DNA from: Pedobacter polysacchareus
Lineage (GTDB): Bacteria > Bacteroidota > Bacteroidia > Sphingobacteriales > Sphingobacteriaceae
Assembly (NCBI RefSeq): GCF_019802255.1
Contig: NZ_JAHYSS010000001.1
Span: 581,333 to 645,332 of the forward strand
Direction of reading: 5' to 3'
DNA length: 64,000 nucleotides
Positions 63,481-64,000 of this stretch are shown in pieces. The number at the start of each line of letters is the position of its first letter. The first letter of the stretch is position 1. The translations under genes and the position numbers were made by a program. The notes below the pieces were generated by a model. That model made no database searches and had not been told where the DNA came from. It was given only the letters and a program-made list of their open reading frames with translations.

Positions 63481-64000
63481 ATGAGTAAAATTAACAGGAA
63501 GCAAGATGCTTTGGATTACCACTCGCAAGGGCGACCGGGAAAAATACAAGTTATACCCACGAAACCAACGAACTCTCAAAGAGATCTGGCGCTGGCGTAT
63601 TCTCCAGGGGTAGCTGAACCTTGTTTAAAAATTGCAGAAAACACTGAAGATGTATATAAATATACTGCTAAAGGAAACCTGGTAGCTGTAATTAGTAATG
63701 GTACAGCAGTATTGGGTCTTGGCGATATAGGTCCGGAAGCGGGTAAACCGGTGATGGAAGGTAAAGGTCTTCTTTTTAAGATCTTCGCTGATATTGACGT
63801 TTTTGATCTGGAACTGGATACTAAAAATGTTGATGATTTTGTTAAAATCGTAAAAGCACTGGAGCCAACTTTTGGTGGGGTGAATTTAGAAGATATTAAA
63901 GCACCAGAGTGCTTTGAAATTGAACGTCGCTTAAAAGAGGAGATGAATATCCCTGTGATGCACGACGATCAGCATGGTACCGCCATTATCTCCGCTGCAG
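63481..64000 (+). CDS. maeB: NADP-dependent malic enzyme, N-terminal part (cut by the window edge)
   Basis: The first 173 codons of a malate dehydrogenase (oxaloacetate-decarboxylating) of the MaeB type. The frame is open to the right edge from the ATG at 63481. [51 protein letters not shown] and the substrate/metal region [15 protein letters not shown] and MHDDQHGTA are diagnostic. MaeB makes pyruvate, CO2 and NADPH from malate; the family is usually about 760 aa with a C-terminal phosphotransacetylase-like domain, which would lie outside the window. Confidence 0.95.
   Translation, partial: MSKINRKQDALDYHSQGRPGKIQVIPTKPTNSQRDLALAYSPGVAEPCLKIAENTEDVYKYTAKGNLVAVISNGTAVLGLGDIGPEAGKPVMEGKGLLFKIFADIDVFDLELDTKNVDDFVKIVKALEPTFGGVNLEDIKAPECFEIERRLKEEMNIPVMHDDQHGTAIISAA

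Overview
The window is about 64 kb of a chromosome from a member of the Bacteroidetes, most likely Sphingobacteriaceae and close to Pedobacter. The grounds are a SusC/SusD pair, a RemB/Wzi-like outer-membrane protein, DUF4292, promoters of the Bacteroidetes type (TTG, about 20 nt, TAnnTTTG), and almost no Shine-Dalgarno sequences. The genus is inferred. No phage, insertion sequence, CRISPR array or rRNA was seen; there is one tRNA.

Layout. 1-5832 is the end of an exopolysaccharide cluster: a truncated sugar aminotransferase, UDP-glucose dehydrogenase, a PglF/WbpM-type sugar dehydratase and a RemB/Wzi-like barrel. It ends in a very long perfect hairpin. 5903-13328 is a six-gene operon: fatty acyl-AMP ligase, unusual P450, stand-alone acyl carrier protein, O-carbamoyltransferase, MBOAT acyltransferase and membrane-anchored SGNH protein. 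Its own promoter abuts the hairpin. The order activating enzyme, carrier, MBOAT and SGNH protein mirrors DltA-DltC-DltB-DltD, with two tailoring enzymes added. This is the best candidate for an undescribed system, perhaps decorating the polysaccharide or another surface molecule. 13471-14592 is a di-haem peroxidase. 14807-20238 is jetA-jetB-jetC of a Wadjet/MksBEF-like SMC complex, with no jetD nuclease gene. After it come a hexapeptide acyltransferase and tRNA-Thr(UGU).

21175-39599 is glycan- and surface-oriented: a secreted EEP hydrolase, DUF2264 protein, patatin fused to an outer-membrane barrel, GH125 alpha-mannosidase, GH20 hexosaminidase, hybrid histidine kinase, outer-membrane barrel and SusC/SusD. 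LacI-type operator-like motifs lie upstream of both the DUF2264 gene and susC. The enzyme set suggests use of mannose- and GlcNAc-containing glycans.

39697-51644 is mostly housekeeping: an Lrp regulator divergent from ornithine aminotransferase, dxs, glyA, a second hybrid kinase, a ComF protein, rlmN, an RluF-type pseudouridine synthase with a long Gly/Arg/Pro/Ser tail, and a DinB-fold protein. 51815 to the right edge is a tightly packed co-directional run: amidohydrolase, NMO/FabK flavoprotein, acylphosphatase, flippase, dut, TPR protein, DUF4292 lipoprotein, EnvC-like factor, two tatA genes, gatA, a MltD-like transglycosylase, and the start of a malic enzyme cut by the window edge.

Several long ORFs open at TTG codons, and for these the internal ATG was taken as the start. 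gatA is the exception, where TTG looks genuine. All functions are read from the sequence; no database search was run.
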